Position numbers and translations under genes: made by a program
Notes under the pieces: model-generated
What the model saw: the letters and a program-made list of their open reading frames with translations, nothing else
The model's database searches: none
Told to the model about the DNA's origin: nothing
NCBI GenBank assembly: GCA_951230915.1
Contig: OX579639.1
Coordinates: 19,530,001 to 19,594,000 of the forward strand
Direction: 5' to 3'
Source of the DNA: Antitrichia curtipendula
Lineage: Eukaryota; Streptophyta; Bryopsida; Hypnales; Leucodontaceae
Length of the DNA stretch: 64,000 bases
Shown: piece after piece, positions 11,954 through 23,399 of the stretch
How the letters are laid out: the number at the start of each line of letters is the position of its first letter
Numbering within the stretch: the first letter of the stretch is position 1

Positions 11954-12907
11954 TTAACCCCTCGAGGACCAAACACCGTTTTTTGACAACATAGCGTTTT
12001 GGGGCAGCTCACCACGAATGGAATTTTTATTTTTTTTCTTTGAAACTTTCACACAAGATGTGCCCGAGGAGTAGCTTTAGGGCCCAACAATTTTCATAGC
12101 TTTTGACCACATGGTTAAAAAGTTATGGTATGATATGTAGTTTTCATTGTTCGGCGGGCAGCCCGGGCAGCAAAAAAAACTTCTTTAAAAATAATTTTCT
12201 AGAGAAATAAAAATTTGAAATTGGTTCTCTAGATTTATGTGCACAAGGAAAGATTTGAATCATTCTACTTTGATTTATGAGATGCAAGTTATGAGGAATT
12301 TTAGTTGTGGGTAGTTTGCGGGTAGTTATGGAATCTCTACTCTAAAATAAACTTTGAAGTCCTTTATTTAACTCACTTTTCAATATTTTTGGAAAAAAAT
12401 ATAAACACAAGGTGTAGATTGTTTATTACAACATTACAATCTTTTGGATTGGCATTTTTCAATTCCATAATTAAATCCTTAACAATTTAGTGTTTTGAAT
12501 CATTTTCTACTTCTTTCTACTTACTATCTTTTTCCTATATGTTGTACATTTCCAAATGATCTGAAATTTTTCAAGCATGTAGCTAACTTGCTTTGAAGAA
12601 TTAATCCAAAGAGTTACCACCATTTTGGACATTTTTTTCATACAAATGTGACCATGTGAAGTGCAGCTGCCCAGATTTTCGCAGGGACAAAAAAAGGGTT
12701 TTTGTCACTTCAAATGCTAATATCATGCAATCTACACGGTGGAAATTTCTGAAATTTTTTCCACATCTTCTCAAACTAGTTTACTACAAGATCCTACGGT
12801 CACATGTGTCCAAACATGTTTTTTTTCCAAAATTTCGTACTTGTACTAGAAATGGCAGTTTGGGAGCGTTTTTTGTGAAAACATAGTCAAAAACCTTTAG
12901 GGGTTAA
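11954..12907. mobile_element. Non-autonomous TTAA-bounded, piggyBac-like element (subfamily A, 954 bp)
   Basis: The left end is TTAACCCCTCGAGGACC and the right end CCTTTAGGGGTTAA. Subterminal inverted similarity extends inward (TTTTTTGACAACATAG on the left against the complement of ACATAGTCAAAAACC on the right). The body is homologous to 58,591-59,518 in opposite orientation. No transposase frame is present; the 12,656-12,886 open frame is within repeat sequence. Confidence 0.7.
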
Positions 12908-13077
12908 GTAATGAATTGATGAAGTTCTAATCAAACGTCTATACATAAATCCCTACCAAGAAATGTCCCGTTCATTTTGCGAGAAGATTATTTCTTGTAA
13001 TTTCTTCTTAACGGGTGAAATCTAAGTAATTAGTGATTACGGATTTTTCATTCATCAATCATATATTTCATCTATCA

Positions 13078-13978
13078 CTACCCCCTAAAGGACCATTCTT
13101 CCTTTGGGGGACAAATTGAAATTTGGGCAAGTATCTACAATCTCAATTTTTGTCATGATTATTTTAATTTTTTTTAAAGACAGAAAAATAATTCTCTTAG
13201 TGGAAATATTTAATTTTTTTCAGTTGGTGCTCGGAAACAAAAGTTATGTCCAAATAAGCTCAAAACAAGGAAGACCAGACATTAAAAATAATTCAAAATT
13301 TATATTTATATTTATATTTTATTTTTTACGTAGATTATATTTTTGTCTACGTGGATAGCTTCGATTCATTTCATATAGATAAGTAATGTGAAATTTATGG
13401 ACAATCTTGTTTGGGGGGCAATGTAAGCATCTTCTTGAAAAAATAACTTGTAGGACTCATTTCAGAATGCAATTTTTACAATTAAAATAAATAAACTCTA
13501 CATGGTTTAATTTTCTTGCTAGAACAATCTCACCATTGGGATTAGTGCATTTTAATTCCATCGTAGAGATATTAATAATTTAGATTTTCCTTCTATCTTG
13601 TACCTACTTCTACTTAACAATTTTCTTAAGAATGAAAATTAATTAATTTTTAAATTTTTTTTCAATCCTAGATTCCCAACTCAATTCCCCACCATAAATA
13701 TCTAAACCTCAAAACTATGTAGTGCAAAATATTTAAGTTAAAGAAGTTTCAAAGTCAAATAATCTATTCCCCAAATGTACAAAAAAACTTGTTTTTTTGT
13801 CATTTGAAATGTAGATATCTTGCAGTTTGTGCAATCAAAATTTTTGAAATTTGTTCCACACATTTTTATACTAGTTAGATGTAAAAAAAAAAAAGAATTC
13901 AATTTTTCATATTTTTTGCAATAGAAATGGCAGTTTCTAGTGTTTTTTTGCAATATAAAAAAGGGCTTTTGCGTCAAA
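13078..13978. mobile_element. Degenerate TTAA-type element, subfamily A
   Basis: The left end CTACCCCCTAAAGGACC has lost its TTAA. The interior aligns by eye along its whole length with 1965-2913, including the run CTTGTAGGACTCATTT and the end-proximal AGAAATGGCAGTTTCTAG. The right end has decayed near 13,978. The copy gives a relative age: the element at 1965, with intact ends, is younger or better preserved. Confidence 0.6.
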
Positions 13979-14029
13979 CAATCGCCTCAATGTTTGGTCA
14001 ATTTTGAAAATAAACAGGCATTCCTTGTC

Positions 14030-14531
14030 AGGCTTTGCCTTCCTCCCTGGTCACCCTCTTTATTTTTCAGAATTCCCTTTACCTTGGTGATTGCCGTATA
14101 AGTCTACATAAGCTTAACTTATTTGGGAGTTTTATCAGCCTTGTCTTGTTCACTTGATGGCCTGATGAGCATCTTGGCCAGGGAGGCTCTTCAATGGGAA
14201 GATGCCCCCCCGCGAAAGAACAGACGAATGCTGCCATTCCATTCCCTGGTCCCAGTCAGACAATGCCGTACTAGTAAGTTACTAATAAGTTCGACTGGCA
14301 AGCGGTCATTCAGCCACTCATATGTCGATGTGGAACCTTCTGGAGTCTACGTGGCACCGACGGGTCCAGTCACACCATCCACGTGTACTTTCTTGCACTG
14401 CTGGCATTGCTCCCAAGTATTGGGTGCTGGGAAAACGTGCCCCACGAGTCTGATGTCACAATAACAATAATGGAGTCTGTCGGTTGGGGCTACAGTATTT
14501 GGAATGGGAGCGATACTTTAGGTCCAATAGG
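14030..14531. other. GC-richer low-repeat segment of unknown nature
   Basis: This segment is clearly richer in CpG than its neighbours and lacks the terminal motifs of the local transposon families. An open frame of 113 codons lies at 14,123-14,464, and another frame overlaps it at 14,383-14,640. Neither resembles a family I know. I considered an organelle insertion and did not recognise any organelle gene. It may be an old gene fragment. Confidence 0.25.
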
Positions 14532-14917
14532 TAAGGTAGGCGGCTCAGAAACCGCTTATGTAAGGGCTCGTCCGCCTTTTTCATGTATTTTTCTTTGTAT
14601 GGGAATATTTTTAGCTCGTTTTTCAGATCAAGAGAAATAGACGAGGAATCTAACATAAGTGGTTTCATATTTTTTGAAGCATTTTTGAATTACTTATGAA
14701 TTTTCAAACCCATGATTTATGACCCTAGGTCTTTAATTAACTGTTGACATGCAACTTCTAAAGAAAGATGGGGAAAGCAAAGACAATGATTGGCTCTTGT
14801 AATTAATAATGCTTTTTTTTCCTCAATTCATTCGAATGATTACAATGGTCAATTTAAGAACCACTTCATGTTCATTTCATAGCTATTTATAGGATGATTC
14901 TAGAGCCTCCTACCTTA
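14532..14917. mobile_element. MITE with TAAGGTAGG(A/C)GGCTC ends, copy 1 (386 bp)
   Basis: The left end TAAGGTAGGCGGCTC is mirrored at the right by GAGCCTCCTACCTTA. The interior (...GGGCT-GCCTTTTTCA..., ...AATAGACGAGGAATCTAACA..., ...TGATTGGCTCTTG...) is shared with copies at 25,245 and 32,670. No coding capacity is seen. The ends do not match CACTA or the TTAA group; the superfamily is undetermined. Confidence 0.75.
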
Positions 14918-15127
14918 TACGCTCTATTTCCAACAATGTTAAGCAGTTTAGCATATGTCTGATTCAGTGATGGTGGGTGGGCGATAGTTTTTTGCGGTCA
15001 AGGAATAGAGAAACCATATAAAGATTGCATGACTTTTTGCTAATTTTTCATTCAAGTTTGGAATTCTTTAGTAGAAATTAAGGAAGTAGAGATTAGAGTC
15101 TGACTTGTTTTGGATTGATGGACAATA

Positions 15128-16277
15128 CACTACAAGGGAAATGGGCCCGAATTGACTGTATTTTTGATAGAAAAGTGTCCAAAATGATCACCATAACTTT
15201 TGGAACTTGGCACTCTGTCAAGGTGGTTCATATTACAACCTCTTTCTAAGTCATGTCATTTTTTCTGTCAATTTTTGTGTTTACCATGGTGTTTCAAGAG
15301 ATGAAAAGACAAGTAGTTTATACAAGTGAGCTGGTAGGGAGGTAAGACAAACCATGTGGGATATCTAATGGAAGCTCCACCGCTCATAGTTTAGTGAAAA
15401 TTAAGTAGGAATAATGGTCAAAGTGGAATTTCAGACCTAATTTAAGCATAGTAGAATACAAAATTTTAGAAAACTTTGAACCAAGAAAATGTGGTATTTC
15501 ATACCAAATTTTATACCCAAAAATCCGTTTGAGATTTAAAGCTTCCAATAAAAAGTTATAAGCAAATTTTAGTGAGGGATTGGAAGGGACATTTGTTTTT
15601 ACAATTTCAAACATCTTCACTAAAATTTGCTTATAACTTTTGATTGGAAGCTTCAAATCTCAAACGGATTTTTGGACATAAAATTTGGTTTGAAATAACA
15701 CATTTTCTTAGTTCAAAATTAAAAAAAAGAAGTTATTCTACTATGTTAAAATTAGGTCTGAATCTCCACTTTAATCATTATTCCTAAACTATGAGCGGTG
15801 GAGCTCCTAACCCTCATTTACATATCCCATATGGGTTGTCTTACCTCCTACCAACCCACTTTTATAAAGCACTTGCCTTCTTATCTTTTTTGACTTCTAG
15901 GTGAGTTGCATTCAAAGTTGAAGGGTTAATTTAACAAAATAATCTTGAAAGTAGTGTTTAAAGTTATGGAAGTCCAATTCTAAAATGCATAATGTACTTT
16001 TGAAACTTTGATTTATTTTTTAGGTAAAAATGTTTTGGTTGCGAATGAGGAAAATTGGCAGTCCTTCCTACGTGGCAAAAATTCAAATAATTACAATTTT
16101 TGGGGTGAAAAAGCATGATGACATGTATTTAATGCCGTGTATCTTTGTCCGAACTGACAGCCGAATTGACAGAATTATGTCAATTCAGTGTCCGAATCAG
16201 ATACTCCTAATCTACAATAGAGTTGACAGAATTCTGTCAAATTTATTGTTAAATAGGACACTGTTTCCCTTGTAGTG
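15128..16277. mobile_element. Non-autonomous CACTA (CMC/EnSpm) element, 1,150 bp
   Basis: The termini are CACTACAAGGGAAA and its inverse TTTCCCTTGTAGTG. The element is flanked by the same three bases, ATA (15,125-15,127 and 16,278-16,280), as expected for a CACTA target-site duplication. Subterminal copies of GACAGAATT(A/C)TGTCAA-type palindromes lie inside the right end. No transposase is encoded, so it would depend on a source elsewhere. Confidence 0.88.
15300..15890. repeat. Large inverted repeat inside the CACTA element
   Basis: Arms 15,300-15,577 and 15,613-15,890 are inverted copies separated by about 35 bp. Shared landmarks include GGTAAGACAA, AGCTCCACCGCTCATAG (inverted), ATTCTACTATG and TCAAACGGATTTTTGG. 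Related arms occur at 23,400-23,600, 24,870-25,240 and 49,900-50,145, so this is a family in its own right. Confidence 0.85.
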
Positions 16278-17037
16278 ATACCTTCCAAAAAGTCCTGCAA
16301 GACCACTATGAAGCCCTTCATACTTTCCTTTTTAACTCCATTTTAAGAATATTCTATCAAAACTATCCTACTAAATTTATTATTTAATGTAATCTTTATC
16401 AAAACACCAAATTTCAATTTCAAAAAACCAAAATTCCATTTTTAATAAATTCTTTTTGTGCTTTTCATTGTGTTCACATAATAATTGATTGAAAACTAAT
16501 GGTGATGAATTTTCAAATTTTTATTGTGGAAACATTTAAGAAACATTAATGTGCTCATCTCATATTGTGGAAAAATCTACATTACCCCAAAAAAGTTTTA
16601 CTCGACAAAGAATTCATTATCAAAAACAACAAAGATGAAATGGGTAGAGGGGTGAAAGTATGGTAACGGATGGATGAAATTATGGAATTTAAGATAAAAA
16701 ATTCTCTAAGAAATTTTCTTCAAATCCATTTCTATACCTCAAGAGGACATTGGGTAGTCTCAATTCTTAGAGAATGGAGGCTCTCCAAACCATGAACAAC
16801 CAACAAGAAAGCGCCACGTCTCAATTCTCCGAGAATTGAACTCGGGATGAAGAAAGTGTGACTACTGACTACCCGTCTTGTGAGTTTGAATTGTATAATT
16901 CAGAGACATTGTTGTAGCTTTTTTGTCTAGTTTTCAAATTGATGCAGGTGAACCTAGGTGTCCGGGGGTGATCTAATCTTGGTGGAGAGTTTTGTGACCG
17001 AAACTCTTATTTTAAGGTTTTGGAGGCCTCTTTGTCA
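16278..17037. other. AT-rich intergenic sequence, nothing identified
   Basis: No gene, structured repeat or terminal motif is evident apart from local duplication of short phrases such as TCTCAATTCT(T/C). Confidence 0.4.
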
Positions 17038-17263
17038 TTAACCCATAAACAACGCCGAAGACGTTTTCTTGGTCGATGAATGACAAAGAATCTCTCCATG
17101 TAGGACAAAAGTGCAACTATTCATCCTACAAAGTTTTGTGTGAAAAGGGAAGGTCTTCAGTCTACAATGGTTTGACTTTCAATGAGTGCTTTCACATTTT
17201 TGTAAGCCAACAATTCACATTGTAGTGATTGTACCCAAACAGATGATTTCCACGGTGACCATC
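17038..17263. mobile_element. TTAA-type short element (subfamily C), right end lost
   Basis: It begins TTAACCCATAAACAACGCC and follows the subfamily sequence (GATGAATGACAAAG, TCTCCATGTAGGAC, CCAAACAGATGATTTCCACG) to about 17,263, where similarity stops before the expected TTAA. The same sequence occurs inverted at 48,979-52,069. Confidence 0.55.
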
Positions 17264-17299
17264 ATTTTTGAGCACCCTTTGAGTTGGTGTACGTGAAAG

Positions 17300-17830
17300 C
17301 GTGAAAGGAAATGAAAAGGAATCTTTGACACCTTGTTTTGCAAACCTGAGCTCAGTTTGAAGAAGGGAGAGCCTTTCAAGCTCATGCGCCACTGTTTTTA
17401 CAAGCGGAGAGTATGTCAGAGCTTCAGTCTTGCTCGCCTTAGCTCTGTTTTCTCAATTGCTTTGCGCGTACAACTCGTAGTCGGCACTGTTTTAATTCAA
17501 AATGTGCCATGCCACTTAATATTACGTTAGTCGTCCGCACCGGATTCTCATTTGGACCGCAGGGTCCCAAGGAGGAAGTCCTCGATGAAAATGAGTGGTG
17601 GGATCGGTTGGAGAATCTAAAGGTTGCCATGTACGGATCAGCAGGAGGTGGTCATTAAGCGGAACTTCGGTCGCAGAGGTGCAGAGATCTTGGAGGATTT
17701 CGCATACCGGCTTGGTCGATCTTCACTTGTAAGCCTTTTCAGACCTCTAGGATTTACTGACCCAGTGGATTTTGCAGCTCAGAAGCTGATCGAACTGTTT
17801 TAAGTCTAGAAGATTAAACAGTCGTAGTTC
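17300..17830 (+). other. CpG-rich patch, possible gene remnant
   Basis: Composition switches to gene-like here. One plus frame gives ...EEVLDENEWWDRLENLKVAM... ending near 17,660; another gives ...EVVIKRNFGRRGAEILEDF... running to a GTAAGC donor-like site near 17,730. The two are not joined by an obvious splice. No family is recognised. It could be an exon or a decayed first exon; the TTAA element at 18,453-19,421 separates it from a similar patch at 19,440. Confidence 0.25.
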
Positions 17831-17929
17831 TTTTGGTATTCATGCAATCCCATGTTGTGCATTGTCTTGAAGGTGAGCTTGGTGGGAACTTGTTGGGAAG
17901 GAAGTCACGCGCATAACAAATGGAGGAAC

Positions 17930-18052
17930 ACTGTTATAGAAGGCCGTGATTGCAAACAGTTTTGCAACAGTTTTAGCAATGGTTATGCAATGGTTCGAAC
18001 CATTGCATAACTATTGCTGAAACTGCTGCAATCACTGCATTCTGTAGTAGTA
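17930..18052. mobile_element. Small fold-back element (about 123 bp)
   Basis: The arms mirror each other around GGTTCGAACC: GCAATGGTTATGCAATGG on the left and its near complement on the right, with ends CACTGTTATAGAAGGC and the complement of TACTACTACAGAATGC. The phrase TTTTAGCAA(C/T)GG also occurs in the tandem repeat of the DUF688 gene's second intron, suggesting a shared family. The hairpin would also fit a small-RNA precursor. Confidence 0.6.
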
Positions 18053-18452
18053 CATGTGCGCTGGCGTTGCTGAATTACCGAGCGGATCTTGACGACTGTC
18101 ATGGTTCCTCTCAACGTCAGGTTGGTTTCTCTTCCTACTTCTGTAGCATAAGAACTCATTTCGGGTAATCCACACTGCGTGGAACAACAGCATGTACAGT
18201 AAATGTCCGACTGCAGTATTTCCCCCCTGAAGGATGAAGATTATATGGTTCTAAACTGACCAATTTTTATTGATCATATTGTAAAAATTATGAATTGGAC
18301 TCAGTCGAATTTCAAATCACCAGAATCAGTGAAGAACATTGCATGTGTTGATGAATAGGTAATGTAACCAAACCCAAAAAACACACCCGTATGACCTACT
18401 TATTCAAAAGGGCTAAAAAGCATTAGGTTAAAATTCTTCTTGCCAAAATAAT

Positions 18453-19421
18453 TTAACCCTTAAGTCCTCCAATGTCCAATTTCTGGACGAAGAACATAAA
18501 ACGTCAATTTCGTTAAAATGGCATATGAAATCCGCCACTTTGTCTGAACATCTAGGACATGTATAGATGTAAACCCGCCAAAGTTCTGGAATGCCGCCAT
18601 TTTAATGAAATTCACGTTATAAGCATATTCTTCTTCTTCTTTTTCTCATTATTGCTTGGATGGAAGTCATCCTAATTTGTGGAGATACGTTATCAAATTC
18701 TTGTCAAATCTAATGGTTGGATTTGATGTTAGTAGAGTACATATTTTTCTAAAATTATAAATGTGGAAGTACGTCAAGTGGTTGACCAAGCACAAATTGC
18801 ATTGACTCTAGTTCAAAAGTGGATTTGCAAAAATGAGGTCATAGATGTAAAGAACACAAAAATTTCAAAGAACCACCATGTCAAGATAACCTCATTTCAA
18901 ATCCATTTCAACAAGTTTACTCAAAAAAATGATGATATTTTGTTTGTAACTGAATTTAGAAAAGAATTTTTTTTAATTTTCCTTTCGAAATTTCGAATTT
19001 TTTTATTGGTGATAAGCATTGGTGAATTTTAACCATACAGATAGAATCTAAAATTCAAAATCTACAACTTTTACTCATAAAACAACTCCAAAACAATCTT
19101 CCAAACAATCTTCTTTTGGAGAAGACTCTAGATGTTTAGAAGTTAAGGTGTGAAGAAAATAATTTTGTAGGAGTATGGGGTGTTTTATTTTTTTGCCTCA
19201 TGAGAGAGTGAACCTAGCCCTTGAAGACCAGTTCATGAGGGCTTGCAGGTGTTGTTTCGTCCAACTAACTTCTCATTCATCCAATGTAACACTTGAATCT
19301 TGAAAAGACAACCTTCCTCAATGACCAATTTCATGAAATTTCAGTAAATGATATTTTTGTACAAAGATATAAGCAAAAATGTGCAAGATTTCAAAAGAGG
19401 ATTGAGGCGTTGAGGGGTTAA
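18453..19421. mobile_element. TTAA-bounded element (subfamily D, 969 bp)
   Basis: The left end is TTAACCCTTAAGTCCTCC and the right end GCGTTGAGGGGTTAA. Most of the interior (about 18,650-19,300) recurs inverted at 43,140-43,960, including a stretch that translates as QIALTLVQKWI in one copy and RIALTLVQEWI in the other. That shared frame may be chance conservation in a young repeat family rather than coding. Confidence 0.65.
18495..18623. repeat. Fold-back nested in the TTAA element
   Basis: ATAAAACGTCAATTTCGTTA at 18,495 is mirrored by TTTAATGAAATTCACGTTAT ending near 18,620, with further pairing of CCGCCACTTTG against CAAAG...GCGG inside. The inverted copy at 43 kb does not obviously contain it, so it may be a later insertion. 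Confidence 0.55.
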
Positions 19422-19439
19422 TGCTTCTAGTCTTCTGAT

Positions 19440-20240
19440 GCTCCCGGTTTCATCAACTGTAGATTTCGACGTCTGCCTCTAGTACGGAGACGCGGGTGGA
19501 AAATTAACATGCTTGCAAACATCCGTGGTGCGGATTTACCGTCTTCGTGGACCACGCCGGAAGGCGGAGACAGAGCTACTCGATCAATCAGGCTGGGGAC
19601 AAGCGAAACCCTAAGGTCTCAGCTTCATCGGGATCAGACAAGGAAAGGGCTAATTCGGAGCTCAGAAAATCAGCGGCAGCTCAAGGTTGTAGTTCAAGAG
19701 TCACGCACGTTCGTTTTCCATTTACGCTCAGATCGAACTCTTTAAGATGACCTTTCAAATGACATTCTGGAATATCGTGCAAACTTTTCACTCTACCGGT
19801 GATTAATTGTAGCGTCGCAGATTCTAACTATGTCAGTCTTTCAAGTAGTCACATTAAATAGGTCAGGGTCTTGAGGTCTAGAGTGCGTCACGCGTCTCAA
19901 GTTTGTATGTTATTCAAGGTAAAATTTCTACGGTACTCCTAACCTGGATTCTTTTGTTCCTCCTGGTTTGGAGGTACTGAATTTGGTTGCTCGTTTTGAA
20001 TTTTTTTTCAGGCAAGTGGAGCAGTGAAGACGTTGGAAGTGCTTCGGAAATGAAGCATATATATTCCTGTACGTAAGGCTCCTTCCCTTGGTAGAATAGT
20101 TCTTTCTTTGGGTATTTTAGTAATCGGCTTGACTGTAAGTTAATTTTCCTTCTGACAGTCCATTCATCGTTCCTGTGGGATTTGCTTGTGATATTCTTCT
20201 GCGTTAAGATCTGTGAGACTTTGATTTGAATCTTTTCATG
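19440..20240 (+). other. CpG-rich patch with splice-like signals; possible transcribed remnant or non-coding gene
   Basis: Bases 19,440-19,745 are gene-like in composition, with two overlapping open frames. A tract ending TTTTTTTTCAG at 20,012 precedes a segment that ends TATTCCT before GTACGT. After TTCCTTCTGACAG (about 20,158) another segment follows; joining them keeps one frame (...SEMKHIYS-FHSSFLWDLL...) to a TGA. These are good splice consensus sites but no family is recognised and the protein would be short. I rate it as a possible untranslated or decayed gene. Confidence 0.25.
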
Positions 20241-20800
20241 CCAGCGAGCAATGAATCACGCTTCAGATGGGGACGCATTTCAGATAATCCTTTGTGGAAA
20301 GCTCTGTATTTTGGACAGGCATTCACTGATCCCTGCAGTCACAGACCATTTGTTTTGTCATTTTTTATAAACTGAAAGAGTGTTCAATGTATACCTTACA
20401 GGGGTTCACTTTTCAGTGAGAGAGTTTTTCTTGAAGGATGTGCTGGAGCTGACTCGCTTCCCTATTGTTGCTGACACAAGAAAAAGGTGCAGGATCCAGT
20501 TCTTGAAGCGTTTGAGGTATGACAGTTATCAAAGTGGTGAAGTTGTTTTCGATGATCTTTGTCCTGTTGCTGAGTTCGTAGTTTCTACACTTCTAGAAAA
20601 TTCAGTTTTTCTGTTGGTTTGAATGCTTTGATTTGGTTCATTTTTCTGTTGATTTCTGTCCAAATCAAGAGATTACTGTCCAAAGCTAGCAATTTTCTCC
20701 CCATCTGTTACACGGTCTGTCGAGCTATCTCCTTTGAATGGACAATTCAACTTTGTTTCAGGAAAAGGGTGGGATACAATTCTTATCACAAGATAGTCTT

Positions 20801-20857
20801 GTGACGTTGGGAGTGAACATAGTTTCAGTGTGACGTTGGGAGTGAACATAGTTTCAG
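20801..20857 (+). repeat. Two tandem copies of a 28 bp unit
   Basis: GTGACGTTGGGAGTGAACAT plus AGTTTCA is repeated immediately, starting at 20,801 and 20,829. Confidence 0.95.
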
Positions 20858-21244
20858 AGTAGACGTTTGGAGTCCTACATTGAATAAGGGTATGAAGGGG
20901 ACCAAAAAATTAAAGGGATTTATTGTAGAAAATTGTAGATGTTTGAAACATGATGTACAACCCTCAGACACTTCAATAACTATTGATGTACAACAAAGGT
21001 AGATATTTATATAGTGTGTAATTTCAATTAATTAGTATGGGTCCCCTTAAAATCTATATTCAGTCTTGGAAACGTGATAAGGAGGATGGCATTATTGTAA
21101 TTACTTAGAAATGAATGCTTTGTGGAGTGAAATCTCTACCTCTCTTGCATTTTTAGATGGGGATGTTTCCTTTGCAACAAATGAATAGTCTTTAGACATT
21201 CACTTATGAGTTAAGTTACCGAGCATTCCTAGTTTCACAGGTAT

Positions 21245-21465
21245 GTATTAGATAACCAATGAGTCACGCTAGCAGCAAATAGGTTATCATACATAACCGG
21301 TTGTACATTTTTCAACCACAACCTTGGAATTTCATGATTCAAGGGTGTAGGAAGCAAGTTAAAAGGAAAGAAGGTTATAAGTTGCAACTTGTAATGGCAA
21401 CGGTGATGGGTTGCCAATGGGACGGTGCCACATTAGCGTTGAAAAGTCAACGACCGATTATGATA
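21245..21465. mobile_element. MITE with GTATTAGATAACC end (partial copy)
   Basis: The left end GTATTAGATAACCAATGAG and the interior (GGTTATCATACATAACCGG, GCAACTTGTAATGGCAA, GGGTTGCCAATGGGAC, GTTGAAAAGTCAAC) match 44,593-45,055. The right inverted end is missing. Non-coding. Confidence 0.65.
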
Positions 21466-21899
21466 CTGAGGACCGGTTTATTGTAGGGTTGAGATCGTCC
21501 TCTAGTCATCATTCTACAAGTCCTTATGGTTCTATATTATTTAGTTGCAACGCAGTCTTTCGTCCTTGTTCGTATTCTATGCCCTCTTTTTCTTCCTTAG
21601 TGATAATTGCAAAATGTCGTACACATTAATTTGCTCGTGCATATGCTGGATTTGTGGCTTCCAATTCTTGGATTGGTGGTTGTGGACTTTCTAGGAAAAG
21701 TGACAAGTAGAGCCTTCTTATATGTCTGGCTAGCGGTAACAAGGGATGTTGTTTCCATAATGAGGCTTTACTTTCATGTGATCGGATATACTCTCAAAGA
21801 TTGGAACATATTCAACAACAAGGCTCTACTTTCATGTTGCTTGTATGAATGGATTTGGTTCATCCCTACAGGACTAAGTGACCATTCAATGTATGCAAG

Positions 21900-22433
21900 A
21901 AATCTTGGGTAGTATGTGTATGAAGTCAATTTTGGTTGGATGTTCATGAAAATTTGGCACAAGGTGTGAACATGTACCTCCTTGGTGGAAGTAATTTTTT
22001 TTGGGCCAATTGGATGCCAAGATCAAAAGTTTTGATGCCCTAAAATTTTTGAGGAGCTTAGGCAACTTTGGGCAACTTGTGCAAATCTCCTCTATTTCTA
22101 AAATTTGGTAGGTATGTAACAAATGTGATATGAGATGCAAGTATTAAAAAAAAATAACCATGTCATTATAGAGGGAGTTAAAACTTGCCAACCTATTAGG
22201 CAAGATAGGAAAAAAAACTTTTTTCTAACTTCAAATGCTATAATGTTTCAATTTGTGAAGTCAAAGTTTCTAAGAAAATTTCCTCACGTTCCAATAGAAG
22301 TGTAGTACAAATTTGGACGATAGATTGTAAGAAAATAAAACAATAAAGAATTGCATTTTTTTCTCACTACTCTTAAAAATGACAATTTTTAATAATTTTT
22401 ACCTAAAATGTGCTTCAATACTTTAGGGGTTAA
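21900..22433. mobile_element. TTAA-type element, only the right end certain
   Basis: The right end AATACTTTAGGGGTTAA stops at 22,433, preceded by AAAAATGACAATTTTTAA as in subfamily A. A left end near 21,900 is inferred from weak similarity to 11,954-12,907 (GGCACAAGGTGTGAACATG region) and is not fixed. Confidence 0.4.
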
Positions 22434-23399
22434 GGTTAGAACTCTAAAAAACATTTGAAGGTCAAAAAAGAAAAAATTTATGCTAAGTCATTTCCTTAAA
22501 TCTCAAATGTCAAAGTGATTGTAATTTATGGATGATCAAAGGATTCAAATTGAAGAAAGGGATGTTGAATTAGAACAATTGTCACACACGAGAGTGATAA
22601 GATTGTTTTAAGGTTGGATCCAATTATACCAACCAATGAGAGTGGGACAAGACTCTCAAGACGACATTATGTTAGTTGTGCTCAATTGCCTAAAGTAATT
22701 GTAACATTTGAAAAATCACATAATACATGAATAAAATTGGTGTTATTTGACACATTTTAATTAAATTTAGGTCTCACTTAATTTGGACCAAATTAATTTC
22801 TATTCTACACCTAATCATGTAAATTGATTTTGAATAATGATCAACACATGTGGTCAATGTGTTGACCATGAGGTAACATAAGTGGGTATCCTATGTGGTA
22901 TTGAAGGCTCTTTTTCATTACTTTCCATTTGCTCATTTACTTATGGTATGTTCCCACCTGGCGTTTGCAAACACCAGGTGCTAAAAAATAAAAATTCGAC
23001 ATTAAAAGAAAATATTTTTATTTCTCAGGAGTTCAGGTTTGGAATTGTAGTGATTGTTTCTTACTGAGGTGCAGTTCCCACATGGCTCGTACTTTATTCA
23101 GCTGTCGTGAGGGACCTCATGTCCCCACGCACATCCGATTACCGATTTTGATCCAGTGGCCAAAAAGAATCAATATTTCAAACTTTGAATGATTCTGAAA
23201 ATTAACGAGACAAATTCCCAAATCCAAGGAATTGTAAAGTAAGTCCATTTATTGAAAAAGATTTCACTACAATTCAATTCTACACATGTATATTACCAAA
23301 TGGGTGGAGATATTGTTTTTATAATGAATTTCATTGTCCATTATGAATCTTTAAAGGGTATGGGACAATTTGAAGATGACAACTTAACCACTCATTGTC
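22434..23399. other. AT-rich intergenic sequence with one perfect short palindrome
   Basis: No gene is seen. CACCTGG and CCAGGTG flank CGTTTGCAAACA at about 22,953-22,978, a compact hairpin that could form in DNA or RNA. Nothing else is identified. Confidence 0.4.

Noticed and set aside
14030..14640. Possible organelle DNA insertion
   Set aside because: The translated frames were compared from memory with plant mitochondrial and plastid proteins and none matched.
18763..19032. 89-codon frame conserved between 18.8 kb and the inverse at 43.7 kb as a gene
   Set aside because: Both copies lie inside the same TTAA-element family and similarity extends equally beyond the frame; no frame-specific conservation could be shown.
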